DNA of 39,378 nucleotides from Verrucomicrobiota bacterium (GTDB lineage: Bacteria; Verrucomicrobiota; Verrucomicrobiia; Limisphaerales; JAEYXS01), in assembly GCA_023431185.1 (NCBI GenBank), contig JAEYXS010000113.1:1-39378 (forward strand), read 5' to 3'. Positions 1-8,743 of this stretch are shown here, in pieces. The notes under the pieces are model-generated. The model worked only from the letters and a program-made list of their open reading frames with translations, did no database searches and was not told the origin of the DNA. The position numbers and the translations under genes were made by a program. Each line of letters opens with the position of its first letter. Position 1 is the first letter of the stretch.

Positions 1-290
1 CGGATCTGCGAGGTGCAGACTGGTAGCTAGAGTACCGCAGTACAGGATGCTATCGAGATGAGGGAGCATCGAACAGACGAGATGGGAAGGCGACTTCGGG
101 GAACAAACTAATTTACGACCCCGACCAAGAGGTGCGGGGTAAATTTACGAAGGACGATTTACGAAACGCTCGCGGTTCCATATTTCTGCTCAAGACTTGC
201 AAAAGCCTTAAGGAAAAGTTTGAGAAGACGCGGAAATTGTCCTTACCAGATCAAGGCAGCCGGTTCCGCCTGCTTGTCTCGATGGCCAGG
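1..290. other. Gene-free left edge
   Basis: No convincing gene is seen in the first 290 bases. A plus-strand open frame from 132 runs antisense into the phospholipase gene and has no recognisable product. The octamer ATTTACGA occurs three times (111-118, 143-150, 157-164), which looks like degenerate intergenic repeat material. The promoter and any RNA of a gene to the left cannot be judged from this fragment. Confidence 0.4.
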
Positions 291-1550
291 TTAGAGTTGG
301 GAGCGGAAGGGAGTGGTGATCACTTCCATGACGCGGCGGTGGAAAGGGCGTTTCTTCCAGAGTTCGTGGGTGACTTCGATGGTCTTGGTTTTGTCAGCCT
401 CGAAGATCTTCACCTGCTCGGCGGCGAATTCGGCGGAGAAGATGTTCATGTTGGATTCGTCATTCAGGCGGAAGGAGCGGTTGTCCACGTTCGCGGAGCC
501 GACGGAGACCCAAACATCATCCACGATCATGAGCTTGGTGTGGAACATGGTGGGCTGGTATTCGTAGAACTTGGCCCCAGCACGCAGGAGCGGTCCCCAG
601 TGGCCGCGAGAGACATGGCGGACGAAGGGAACATCCGTATTCGAGCCAGGGACGATGAACTCGACTTTCACGCCGCGTTCACAGGCGCGCAGCAGAGCTT
701 CCTCAGTGCCTTCACCGGGGACGAAGTAAGGGGTGCAGATGCGGATGTTCTTACGGGCGGAATCGATGGAGAGGAGGAACATCATGCGGACGGTCTCGAC
801 GTTATCCTGCGGTGAGCTGCCGAAGACTTGCACGTGCTGGTCGCCAGCGGGCAGCAGCTCGGGGAAATAGTCATCGCCAGCGAGGACTTCGCCGGCGGCC
901 TTGCGCCAGTTGTCCATGAAGACGGCCTGCATCTGGCCGACGGCGGGGCCTTCGAGCTTGAACATGGTGTCGCGCCATTGGTCAGGGCCTTCGGCATTGC
1001 CGAGCCAGACATCGGCGATACCTGCGCCGCCGGTGAAGCCGACCTTGCCATCGACGATGAGCAGCTTGCGGTGGTCGCGATGGTTGATGCGAAGCACGCG
1101 CCAGGGGAGGAGCGGATTGTACTTCACCACCTGGACACCGGCGGCACGCATGCGGATGAAGTGGGAGGAATCGATCTCACCGGAGCCCCACCAATCCACC
1201 AGCACACGGACGCGGACGCCCTGGCGGGCCTTTTCACCGAGCAGGTCGGCGAATTCCTTGCCGATGTCGCCGGACCAGTAGATGTAGGTCTCGAGGTTGA
1301 TGGATTTCTCGGCGGCTTTCACGGAGTCAATCATGGCGGGAAAAATCTGATCGCCATTGACGAGGCTGGTGACTTTGTTGCTGGCCAACAGTCCCGGGCC
1401 GGTCAGGTAACTAAGCGAGCGCAGGAACTGCGGACTGCCCGCCGCGTGGGAGGGCTCGATGCGATATTTGATGCGCTTGGCAAAATAGGAAGAACAGCCG
1501 GACGTGAGGGTCAGGCAGAGAAGCAACAGGAGTAAGCGGGAGCACTTCAT
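291..1550 (-). CDS. Phospholipase D/cardiolipin synthase-like lipoprotein
   Basis: A 419-residue protein with two phospholipase D (HKD) catalytic motifs. The first has H160, K162 and D167, the second H337, K339 and D344, each followed by the usual Gly/Ser/Asn context. Proteins of this family join or exchange phosphatidyl groups, classically condensing phosphatidylglycerol into cardiolipin. Unlike classical ClsA there are no paired N-terminal membrane helices. Instead the start is a lipoprotein signal: basic residues, a run of leucines and a lipobox ending at C19. It is therefore probably a lipid-anchored envelope enzyme, with activity on phospholipids inferred. The receiver gene at 1620-1997 lies just upstream on the same strand. 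Hydrolase rather than synthase activity cannot be excluded. Confidence 0.85.
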   Translation of the reverse strand: MKCSRLLLLLLCLTLTSGCSSYFAKRIKYRIEPSHAAGSPQFLRSLSYLTGPGLLASNKVTSLVNGDQIFPAMIDSVKAAEKSINLETYIYWSGDIGKEFADLLGEKARQGVRVRVLVDWWGSGEIDSSHFIRMRAAGVQVVKYNPLLPWRVLRINHRDHRKLLIVDGKVGFTGGAGIADVWLGNAEGPDQWRDTMFKLEGPAVGQMQAVFMDNWRKAAGEVLAGDDYFPELLPAGDQHVQVFGSSPQDNVETVRMMFLLSIDSARKNIRICTPYFVPGEGTEEALLRACERGVKVEFIVPGSNTDVPFVRHVSRGHWGPLLRAGAKFYEYQPTMFHTKLMIVDDVWVSVGSANVDNRSFRLNDESNMNIFSAEFAAEQVKIFEADKTKTIEVTHELWKKRPFHRRVMEVITTPFRSQL

Positions 1551-1619
1551 CGGTCGAGGCGAAGGATGAAGTTTCAGGGACGAAGTTCAAAGTTCAAAGT
1601 GAACGGCAGGAGAAACGGA

Positions 1620-1997
1620 TCAGGACACGGAGCCTTCCAAAACCTTGGCCAGCGTCTCCGCCAGTTGATCCTTAGTGAAAGGTTTGGCCAGCGTGTAGGA
1701 CGCTCCGAGATGGTGCGCCATCTTGAGGATATCCCGGGCGCTCATGCGCCCGCCGGCGGACATCGCAATGATCGTCACCCCGGGGTAACGCTGCCTGAAC
1801 TCGCGGATCACCTCCACCCCTTCCTTCTCCGGCATGATCAGATCCGTCAGCAGGACCTCGGCCGGTTGGGTTTCCTGCCGGACGAGCGCCTCCCTCCCAT
1901 TGGCGGCCTGGCTCACCTCACAGCCCATCTCTTCCAGGCTCAGGCAAATGGCCGTGCGGAGGGTGTCATTGTCATCGACCACCAGAATCTTTGGCAT
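1620..1997 (-). CDS. Single-domain response regulator (receiver only)
   Basis: A 125-residue CheY/Spo0F-like receiver with no output domain. Counting from an alternative ATG at 2003 (127 residues), the acidic pair is D10 and D11, the phospho-acceptor D54 in LLTDLIMP, the switch serine S82 and the conserved lysine K107 in AKPF. It should accept phosphate from a histidine kinase and act by protein contact or as a phosphorelay step. No kinase or phosphotransfer gene is in the window, so its partner is unknown. The start at 1997 (MPKILVVDD) is preferred because it matches the family's usual N-terminus; neither ATG has a clear ribosome binding site. It diverges from pyruvate carboxylase across a 330-base spacer. 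Confidence 0.85.
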   Translation of the reverse strand: MPKILVVDDNDTLRTAICLSLEEMGCEVSQAANGREALVRQETQPAEVLLTDLIMPEKEGVEVIREFRQRYPGVTIIAMSAGGRMSARDILKMAHHLGASYTLAKPFTKDQLAETLAKVLEGSVS

Positions 1998-2003
1998 AAG
2001 CAT

Positions 2004-2335
2004 TCGGAAAAGGTTGTGTTTAAAACATCAGCACAAACACCTTTCCTGGAACGAAGCCTCCAAGGACGGCTGCCCGCCGCGCATCGGCCAAGTGGTGTCC
2101 CTCATAAACTACAGGAGTTTTCTCCGACCGCAAGCGGGCCCGTCCGGTTTTACCATCGCAAAAGCAAAACGCACGATTGGCTCACCAAACCGGCCTGGTG
2201 AAGGAAGGGAAACCGGCCCTTCTGAGCGGGGTTTCTGCCGCCATCTCAAAAGCAGACATCGGCCGCCCCCAGCCAGACAGACTTTCCTTTGCCTTGAGCA
2301 AATTCCTGAAGTATAAAGGCGGGCCGATTTAACGT
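2004..2335. other. Intergenic region with several short hairpins, upstream of pyc
   Basis: No gene is seen between the receiver gene and pyruvate carboxylase. Short inverted repeats lie in a row: GGAG-tttt-CTCC (2114-2125), CCG-CAAG-CGG (2128-2137), CACCA...TGGTG near 2183-2200, and GAAGGG-aaaccgg-CCCTTC (2204-2222). They could form a structured leader or a small RNA, but short GC stems also arise by chance and I recognise no known riboswitch consensus. Confidence 0.35.
2288..2317 (+). promoter_or_regulatory. Possible promoter for pyc
   Basis: TATAAA at 2312-2317 is a good -10 candidate, with a weak -35 TTTGCC at 2288-2293 (18-base spacer). If used, transcription would start only about 12 bases before the ATG at 2336, which fits an ATG at 2360 somewhat better. 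Prediction from sequence only. Confidence 0.3.
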
Positions 2336-5300
2336 ATGAGTTCAGTATCTGGAACCGCCATGAAGAAAGCAGCGAAAACAACGGAAGCAGCCGCAACCGC
2401 GAATCCCAAGCCGTTCAAGAAATTGATGGCCGCGAACCGCTCGGAGATCGCCATCCGCATTTTCCGCGCCGCGACCGAGCTGGGCCTCCGCACCGTGGCC
2501 GTGTATGCGCAGGAGGACCGCTTCTGCATGCACCGTTTCAAGGCCGACGAATCCTACCTCGTCGGCCAGGGCAAAGGCCCCGTCGCCGCGTATCTGGACA
2601 TCGAGGGCATCGTGGCGCTCGCCCGGGAAAAGGGCGTAGAGGCCATCCATCCCGGTTACGGCTTCCTGAGCGAGAACCCGCAGTTCGCCCGCGCATGCGC
2701 CAAGGCAGGCATCACCTTCGTCGGCCCCCGGCCTGAATTGCTGGACATGATGGGCGACAAGACCGCCGCCCGCGCCTTGGCGCAAAAGATCGGGGTGCCC
2801 GTCCTGCCCGGCACGGAAGAGCCCATCGAAGACCGCGAGGTGGCGCTGAAGCTCGCCAAGCAGATTGGCTTCCCGCTCATCATCAAGGCCGCGTTTGGCG
2901 GTGGTGGTCGCGGTATGCGCGTGGTGCACAAGTCCGGCGAACTGGCGCATCTTTTGGATGAGGCCCAAGCCGAGGCCGGTCGCGCGTTCGGCAATCCGGC
3001 CGTGTTCCTGGAGAAATACATCCCGCGTGCCAAGCATCTCGAGGTGCAGATCCTCGGTGACCAGCACGGCAATGTCATCCACCTGCACGAGCGCGATTGC
3101 TCGGTGCAACGCCGTCACCAGAAGGTCGTGGAAGTCGCGCCGAGCTTCGGTCTGCCAGAGCATGTCATCAAAGACTTGTGCGATGCCGCCGCGCGCATGG
3201 CGCGTGAGATCAAGTATGACAACGCGGGCACGGTGGAATTCCTCTACGACCTGGACAAGCATGAGTGGTTCTTCATCGAGATGAATCCGCGCATCCAGGT
3301 GGAGCACACGGTCACGGAAGTCATCACCGGCATCGACCTCGTGCGCGCGCAGATGCTCATCGCCCAGGGTTACAGCCTGCACTCGCGCGAGATCGGTTTA
3401 CCGGGACAAAACGAGATACCGCGCAATGGCTACGCCATCCAATGCCGTGTGACCACGGAAGATCCGGAAAACAAGTTCATGCCGGATTACGGCAAAATCC
3501 TCGCGTATCGTTCACCCGGCGGTTTCGGCATCCGTCTGGATGGCGGCATGGGTTACAGCGGCGCGGTCATCACGCCGTTCTACGACTCCATGCTCGTGAA
3601 GGTCATCGCCAGCGGTCGCACGTATGACATTGCAATGGACCGCATGGATCGCGCTCTTTCTGAATTCCGTATCCGTGGTGTGAAGACGAACATCCCCTTC
3701 CTGGAAAACGTCATCCGCCACGAACAGTTCCAGACTGGCCAGGCCACGACGACGCTCATTGATACGACTCCTGAGCTGTTCGCATTCAAACTCAAGCGTG
3801 ATCGCGCCACGAAGATCCTCAACTTCCTCGGCAACGTCATCGTGAACGGCAACCCGCACGCGAAGGGGTACAAGCCGGCCAAGCCGATCGAGCTGGTGGC
3901 CTCTCCGAGGTTCGAGCGCACGCAAGCCATCCCGAAGGGCACACGCGACCTGCTGCTGGAATTGGGGCCGAAGAAGTTTGCCGAGTGGACGCTCAAGCAG
4001 AAGCGCCTCCTCATCACGGACACGACGTTCCGCGATGCGCATCAATCCCTCATGGCCACGCGCGTGCGCAGCTACGACATGCTGGCTTGCTCGGATGCCC
4101 TCGCCAGACGGTTGGGTGATGTGAAGTCCGGCCTCTTCTCCCTGGAGATGTGGGGTGGTGCGACGTTCGACACCTCCATGCGCTTCCTGAATGAAGATCC
4201 TTGGGAACGCCTGCGCGAGCTGCGTGAAAAGATCCCGAACATCTGCTTCCAGATGCTCTTCCGCGGCTCGAACGCCGTGGGTTACAGCAACTACCCGGAT
4301 AACGTGGTCGCGGGCTTCGTGAAGCACGCCGCCGCATCCGGCATGGACATCTTCCGCATCTTCGATTCGCTGAACTACCTGCCGAACCTCCGTGTGGGCA
4401 TGGAAGCGGTGCAGGACACGCACGCCATCTGTGAAGCGGCGATCTGCTACACCGGCGACATCCTCGATGAGAAGCGCGACAAGTATTCACTGAAGTATTA
4501 CGTGAAGCTCGCGAAGGAACTGGAGAAGATGGGCGCACATTTCCTCGCCATCAAAGACATGGCGGGCCTGTGCCGTCCCTTCGCGGCGAAGAAGCTGGTG
4601 AAGGCCCTGCGCGACGAGATCGGCATGCCGATCCATTTCCACACGCATGACACAGCAGGCACGCAATCCTCCGCCATCTTGAATGCGAGCGAAGCGGGTG
4701 TGGACATCGTGGACCTCGCCATCTCCTCCATGTCCGGCAGCACCTCGCAGCCGAACCTGAATTCCATCGTGGCCGCCTTGCAGCACACCACACGCGACAC
4801 ACAGTTGGACCCCGATGCCCTGGGTGAATTCTCGGATTATTGGGAAAAGGTCCGCGAGTATTACACCCCGTTCGACACGGCTCCGAAGACCGGCAGCGCG
4901 GAAGTGTATCTGCACGAGATGCCCGGCGGCCAATACACGAACCTCAAGGAACAGGCTGCGAGCATGGGTGTCTCGCATCGCTGGCCGGAGATCGCCCGCA
5001 CGTATGCGGAAGTGAACCAGCTCTTCGGCGACATCGTGAAGGTGACGCCGTCCAGCAAAGTTGTGGGCGACATGGCGCTCTTCCTCTTCAGCCGCGGCAT
5101 CAAGCCTGCGGATGTGGTGAATCTCGAACCCGGTGCTACCCCGTTCCCGGAGAGCGTGATCGACATGCTCAGCGGCGGCCTTGGCTGGCCGGAAGGCGGC
5201 TTCCCGGCGGATGTTTCGCGCGTGGTGCTAGGCGAAAAACGTTACGCCGAGGCGAAGAAGAATTACGAGAAGGGCGTGGTGCCCGGTGCCGTGGCCACCC

Positions 5301-5890
5301 CTGCGAACTTCGACAAGATCCGGCGCGACCTGACGGAAAAACTGAAGCGCGACGCTACGGATGACGACGTGTTCAGCTACCTGATGTATCCTCAGGTGTT
5401 CCTGGATTTCGCCAAGCACCTGCGCGAGTTCAGCAACGTCAGCGTACTGCCGACACCTTCGTTCTACTACGGCCTGCGCCGGGGCGAGGAGATTTCCGTA
5501 AGCATTGAGGAGGGCAAGACGCTGGTCGTTAAACTCGTCAACGTGAGCGAACCGGACAAGGACGGTCGCCGCACGGTGACGTATGAGTTGAACGGCCAGA
5601 CACGCGAAGCCTACATCAGTGATAAAAAGGTAGCGCCCTCAACCAAGATGCGCAGCAAGGCGGACATCAGCGATCCGTTGCAAGTGGGCGCACCGATCCC
5701 AGGCCTCGTGGCCGCCATCTCCGTGACCGTCGGCCAGAAGATCAGCAAGGGCGACAAGCTCCTGATGATGGAAGCGATGAAGATGCAGACGACCGTGACC
5801 TCGCCTGTCGATGGCGTGGTGGATGCCATCTATGCGCAAGTCGGCGAGACGGTGGAGAGCAAGGATCTGCTGATCAAGTTGCGCGAATGA
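2336..5890 (+). CDS. pyc: Pyruvate carboxylase
   Basis: An 1184-residue single-chain pyruvate carboxylase, the usual length for the alpha4 type. It makes oxaloacetate from pyruvate, bicarbonate and ATP to refill the TCA cycle and feed gluconeogenesis. Domain order is biotin carboxylase (about 28-480, glycine-rich ATP loop FGGGGRGMR near 187), carboxyltransferase (about 555-840, starting at DTTFRDAHQS, with the catalytic metal/lysine region AIKDMAGL near 738 and HFHTHDTAGT near 767), the PC-specific linker, and a biotinyl domain ending in MEAMKM with biotinylated K1149. Residues 1-27 are a low-complexity Ala/Lys extension, so a start at the ATG at 2360 is also possible. trkA follows after 13 bases, so co-transcription is plausible. 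Confidence 0.97.
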   Translation: MSSVSGTAMKKAAKTTEAAATANPKPFKKLMAANRSEIAIRIFRAATELGLRTVAVYAQEDRFCMHRFKADESYLVGQGKGPVAAYLDIEGIVALAREKGVEAIHPGYGFLSENPQFARACAKAGITFVGPRPELLDMMGDKTAARALAQKIGVPVLPGTEEPIEDREVALKLAKQIGFPLIIKAAFGGGGRGMRVVHKSGELAHLLDEAQAEAGRAFGNPAVFLEKYIPRAKHLEVQILGDQHGNVIHLHERDCSVQRRHQKVVEVAPSFGLPEHVIKDLCDAAARMAREIKYDNAGTVEFLYDLDKHEWFFIEMNPRIQVEHTVTEVITGIDLVRAQMLIAQGYSLHSREIGLPGQNEIPRNGYAIQCRVTTEDPENKFMPDYGKILAYRSPGGFGIRLDGGMGYSGAVITPFYDSMLVKVIASGRTYDIAMDRMDRALSEFRIRGVKTNIPFLENVIRHEQFQTGQATTTLIDTTPELFAFKLKRDRATKILNFLGNVIVNGNPHAKGYKPAKPIELVASPRFERTQAIPKGTRDLLLELGPKKFAEWTLKQKRLLITDTTFRDAHQSLMATRVRSYDMLACSDALARRLGDVKSGLFSLEMWGGATFDTSMRFLNEDPWERLRELREKIPNICFQMLFRGSNAVGYSNYPDNVVAGFVKHAAASGMDIFRIFDSLNYLPNLRVGMEAVQDTHAICEAAICYTGDILDEKRDKYSLKYYVKLAKELEKMGAHFLAIKDMAGLCRPFAAKKLVKALRDEIGMPIHFHTHDTAGTQSSAILNASEAGVDIVDLAISSMSGSTSQPNLNSIVAALQHTTRDTQLDPDALGEFSDYWEKVREYYTPFDTAPKTGSAEVYLHEMPGGQYTNLKEQAASMGVSHRWPEIARTYAEVNQLFGDIVKVTPSSKVVGDMALFLFSRGIKPADVVNLEPGATPFPESVIDMLSGGLGWPEGGFPADVSRVVLGEKRYAEAKKNYEKGVVPGAVATPANFDKIRRDLTEKLKRDATDDDVFSYLMYPQVFLDFAKHLREFSNVSVLPTPSFYYGLRRGEEISVSIEEGKTLVVKLVNVSEPDKDGRRTVTYELNGQTREAYISDKKVAPSTKMRSKADISDPLQVGAPIPGLVAAISVTVGQKISKGDKLLMMEAMKMQTTVTSPVDGVVDAIYAQVGETVESKDLLIKLRE

Positions 5891-5903
5891 GCCAAGAAGC
5901 ATA

Positions 5904-7259
5904 GTGAACATCATCATCTTAGGCGCAGGTGAAGTGGGCCGGCATCTCGCGGAGAGCCTGTCCAGTCGGCTGCATAACATCATCCTGATTGAACAGTCGG
6001 AGGCGCTGGCCGACGAGCTGAACGAACTGCTGGACATCCACATCCTGTGCGGCAACGGCTCCTCGGTGACGACGCTCGCCGAGGCGAACACTGCCGAGTG
6101 CGATCTGTTCCTGGCGCTGAGCAGCGATGACAATACCAACTTGGTTTCTGCCTCCCTCGCCAAATCGCTGGGGGCCAAGAAAGCCATCGCCCGCGTACAC
6201 GGGGCCTTGCAACGGGAAGAGTGGCTCTTCGACTACAAGGCGCATTTCAAGATCGACTACCTGTTCAGCTCAGAACGCCTCGCGGCGGTGGAGCTGGCCA
6301 AGTTCGTGCGCAACCCGGAATGTTTGCTGGTGGAGGAGATCGCCCGGGGCCGGGTAGAACTCCAGCAGGTGAACATCTCCGCCACCAGCCCCGCAGCCGG
6401 TAAAACCCTGAGGGAAGTGGGGCTGCCGGCCCGGGTGCGCGTGGCCGCCATCCAGCGGCATGGCTTGCAGACCATCCCTGGCGCGAATGACCAGTTGCTG
6501 GCGGGCGATCTAGTAACCCTGTTCGGCGACCCGAACCGGCTCCCCGAAGTGCGCTCCCTGCTGCACCCTGAATCCAAGCAGGACCGGCAGCTCAACGTGG
6601 TGATCTTCGGCGGCGGCGAGACCGGTTGCGCGCTGGCGCAGATGCTGGAGAGCGGCAACTACCGTGTCCGGATCATGGAGCTTGATCCCAAGAAATGCCG
6701 CGAACTGTCCGACATCCTGCAAAACACGGTGGTCATCAATGGCGACGCCACCTCGCTCCAGCAGTTGCGCGAGGAACAAGTTGGGCAGGCAGACTTTTTC
6801 ATCGCCACCTCCCGGGATGACGAGGACAACGTGATGACCTGCCTCCAGGCGAAAAGCCTCGGGACCAAGTACACGCTGGCGCTCATCCACCGGGCGGATT
6901 ACGCGAACGTCATCTCCCGCAACAGCACGCAACTGGGCATCATGGGCGCGGTGAGCCCGCGCGTCGCCACCAGCCGCGACCTGATGCGCTTCATCACCTC
7001 GGAGAAATTCCATTCGGTGCTCACGCTGGGGGGCGGCTCCGAGGTGCTGGAGCTGCTGGTGAGCGAGAACTGCAGTGCCGTCGGGCGCAAGGTCGCCGAG
7101 CTCCATTGGCCCGAGGGCAGTGGCCTGGTGGCCATGCTGCGCGGCCAGGAGGCGATGGTCCCCTCGGCGGAAGATACCATCCTCGCCGGGGACACGGTGT
7201 ACGCCATGGTCTCCCCCTCCGCCCGCGAACCGATGATCAAAATGCTGACGGACAAATGA
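5904..7259 (+). CDS. trkA: Trk potassium uptake regulatory subunit TrkA
   Basis: A 451-residue cytoplasmic gating subunit with the duplicated TrkA architecture: two RCK/Rossmann NAD-binding halves, each followed by a TrkA-C domain. Dinucleotide-binding glycine motifs are GAGEVG at residues 7-12 and GGGETG near 231. The GTG at 5904 is the start because it places the first beta strand (MNIIILGAGEVG) at the very N-terminus. The protein binds NAD(H)/ATP and gates the TrkH channel. The stop codon overlaps the trkH start as ATGA, indicating translational coupling. Confidence 0.95.
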   Translation: MNIIILGAGEVGRHLAESLSSRLHNIILIEQSEALADELNELLDIHILCGNGSSVTTLAEANTAECDLFLALSSDDNTNLVSASLAKSLGAKKAIARVHGALQREEWLFDYKAHFKIDYLFSSERLAAVELAKFVRNPECLLVEEIARGRVELQQVNISATSPAAGKTLREVGLPARVRVAAIQRHGLQTIPGANDQLLAGDLVTLFGDPNRLPEVRSLLHPESKQDRQLNVVIFGGGETGCALAQMLESGNYRVRIMELDPKKCRELSDILQNTVVINGDATSLQQLREEQVGQADFFIATSRDDEDNVMTCLQAKSLGTKYTLALIHRADYANVISRNSTQLGIMGAVSPRVATSRDLMRFITSEKFHSVLTLGGGSEVLELLVSENCSAVGRKVAELHWPEGSGLVAMLRGQEAMVPSAEDTILAGDTVYAMVSPSAREPMIKMLTDK

Positions 7260-8728
7260 ACCTGCGCCTCCTGAGCAAGCTGATGGGTACGCTGCTGCTG
7301 CTGCTGGGCGGGGCGATGTTCCTGTGCCTGGGGCTGGCTTATCTGTTGGATGTGCGACGGGAAGGGTTTGATGCCATCGAAAGTTTTTGGATCTCCTCCC
7401 TGCTCACAGCCGGTACCAGCGTGCTGCTCATCTACTTGGGGCGTGGGGAAAAAAGCGAGTTGTTGCGCAAAGAGGCCATCGCGGTGGTCGGCATGAGCTG
7501 GATCGTGTGCAGTGCCTTCGGTGCCCTGCCCTACATTTTTTCCGAAGCCAAGTTGACTCCTACTGAGGCATTTTTTGAAGCCGTGTCCGGCTTCACCACC
7601 ACGGGTGCCTCCGTCTTCAGCGACGTCGAGATCCTGCCCCACAGCATCCTGTTCTGGCGCTCGCTCACGCAATGGCTGGGCGGCTTGGGCATTCTCGTCT
7701 TGTTCGTTGCCCTGCTCACTTATCTGGGCGTGGGCAGCAAGGCTTTGTTCCGCCATGAATCCTCCGCGAAATCGGGCGAGGGCGTGCAGGCGCGCATCCG
7801 CGATGTAGCTGCGCGGCTCTGGCAAATCTATGTGGGATTGAGCGTGATCTGCTGCCTGGGCCTGATGGTGCTGGGCATGGATCTGTTCGATGCCATCAAC
7901 CACACTTTTGCCGCCATCTCCACCGGCGGCTTCAGCACCAAGAACGCCAGTGTGGCCGCCTTCGACAGCTTCGCCATCGAGTTATGGCTGGTGATCTTCA
8001 TGCTGCTGGGCGGCATCAGTTTCATGCTTTACGCCTGGTTGCTTCGGGGCAAATGGGAGCGCTGGAAAAAGGAGGAGGAGACCAAGGCTTTCCTCATCTT
8101 GGTGGCGGCCAGCACCGTGATTATCGCCCTGGACCTTTGGATCCTAGGGTATGAGCAATCCTTGGGTCGGGCCCTGCGTGATTCACTTTTCCAAGTGGTG
8201 ACCATTGTCACGACCTCGGGCTTTGCTACAGCCGATTTCGACCAATGGCCACACTTCTCCCGGCTGGCGCTCATCTTCCTGATGTGCGTAGGCGGCTGCG
8301 CCGGCTCCACCTCCGGCGGCATAAAAGTCAGCCGCTGGCTGCTCTTCTTCAAGATCGTGCGACTGGAGACCATCCTGGCCTTCCGCCCCAATCAAGTCAT
8401 CCGCCTGAGCATGAACGGCAACGCGACGGATGAACAATTGAAAGCGCAGACCATTTTCTTCATCGCGCTCGCCGGTGTGACCGTGGCGCTGGGCACCGGC
8501 CTGGTCAGCCTGCTGGAACCGGGTCTGGACATCGAATCATGCTTCTCCTCAGTGATGGCCACGCTCTTCAACATCGGCCCGGGCCTGGGCGCCGTCGGTC
8601 CGACGCAAAACTTCGGTTTCCTCAGTCCGTTGACGCATATCCTGCTCAGCCTGCTGATGATCCTCGGGCGTCTGGAATTCTTCGCGATCCTCGTGCTGTT
8701 CGTACCTACGCTGTGGAAGCGTTACTGA
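7256..8728 (+). CDS. trkH: Trk potassium uptake transmembrane subunit TrkH
   Basis: A 490-residue polytopic inner-membrane K+ translocating subunit. Four pore-loop signatures of the SKT superfamily are visible in order: SGFTTTGAS, AAISTGGFS, TIVTTSGFA and FNIGPGLGAVGP, each carrying the filter glycine. The frame is open further upstream, but that stretch overlaps trkA and is not membrane-like; the ATG at 7256, inside the trkA stop, gives the expected hydrophobic first helix (MNLRLLSKLMGTLLLLLGG). It converges on the sigma-54 activator gene with only 15 bases between stops. Confidence 0.95.
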   Translation: MNLRLLSKLMGTLLLLLGGAMFLCLGLAYLLDVRREGFDAIESFWISSLLTAGTSVLLIYLGRGEKSELLRKEAIAVVGMSWIVCSAFGALPYIFSEAKLTPTEAFFEAVSGFTTTGASVFSDVEILPHSILFWRSLTQWLGGLGILVLFVALLTYLGVGSKALFRHESSAKSGEGVQARIRDVAARLWQIYVGLSVICCLGLMVLGMDLFDAINHTFAAISTGGFSTKNASVAAFDSFAIELWLVIFMLLGGISFMLYAWLLRGKWERWKKEEETKAFLILVAASTVIIALDLWILGYEQSLGRALRDSLFQVVTIVTTSGFATADFDQWPHFSRLALIFLMCVGGCAGSTSGGIKVSRWLLFFKIVRLETILAFRPNQVIRLSMNGNATDEQLKAQTIFFIALAGVTVALGTGLVSLLEPGLDIESCFSSVMATLFNIGPGLGAVGPTQNFGFLSPLTHILLSLLMILGRLEFFAILVLFVPTLWKRY

Positions 8729-8743
8729 ACTCGACAAGCTGGA

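Noticed and set aside
1583..1600. AAGTTCAAAGTTCAAAGT as a CRISPR-like or regulatory repeat
   Set aside because: It is two and a half copies of an eight-base unit without spacers; ordinary simple repeat.
2004..2335. A c-di-GMP (GEMM) or cobalamin riboswitch before pyc
   Set aside because: Phrases such as CGCAAAAGC and ACCGG recall parts of known aptamers, but the required helices and conserved loops are missing.
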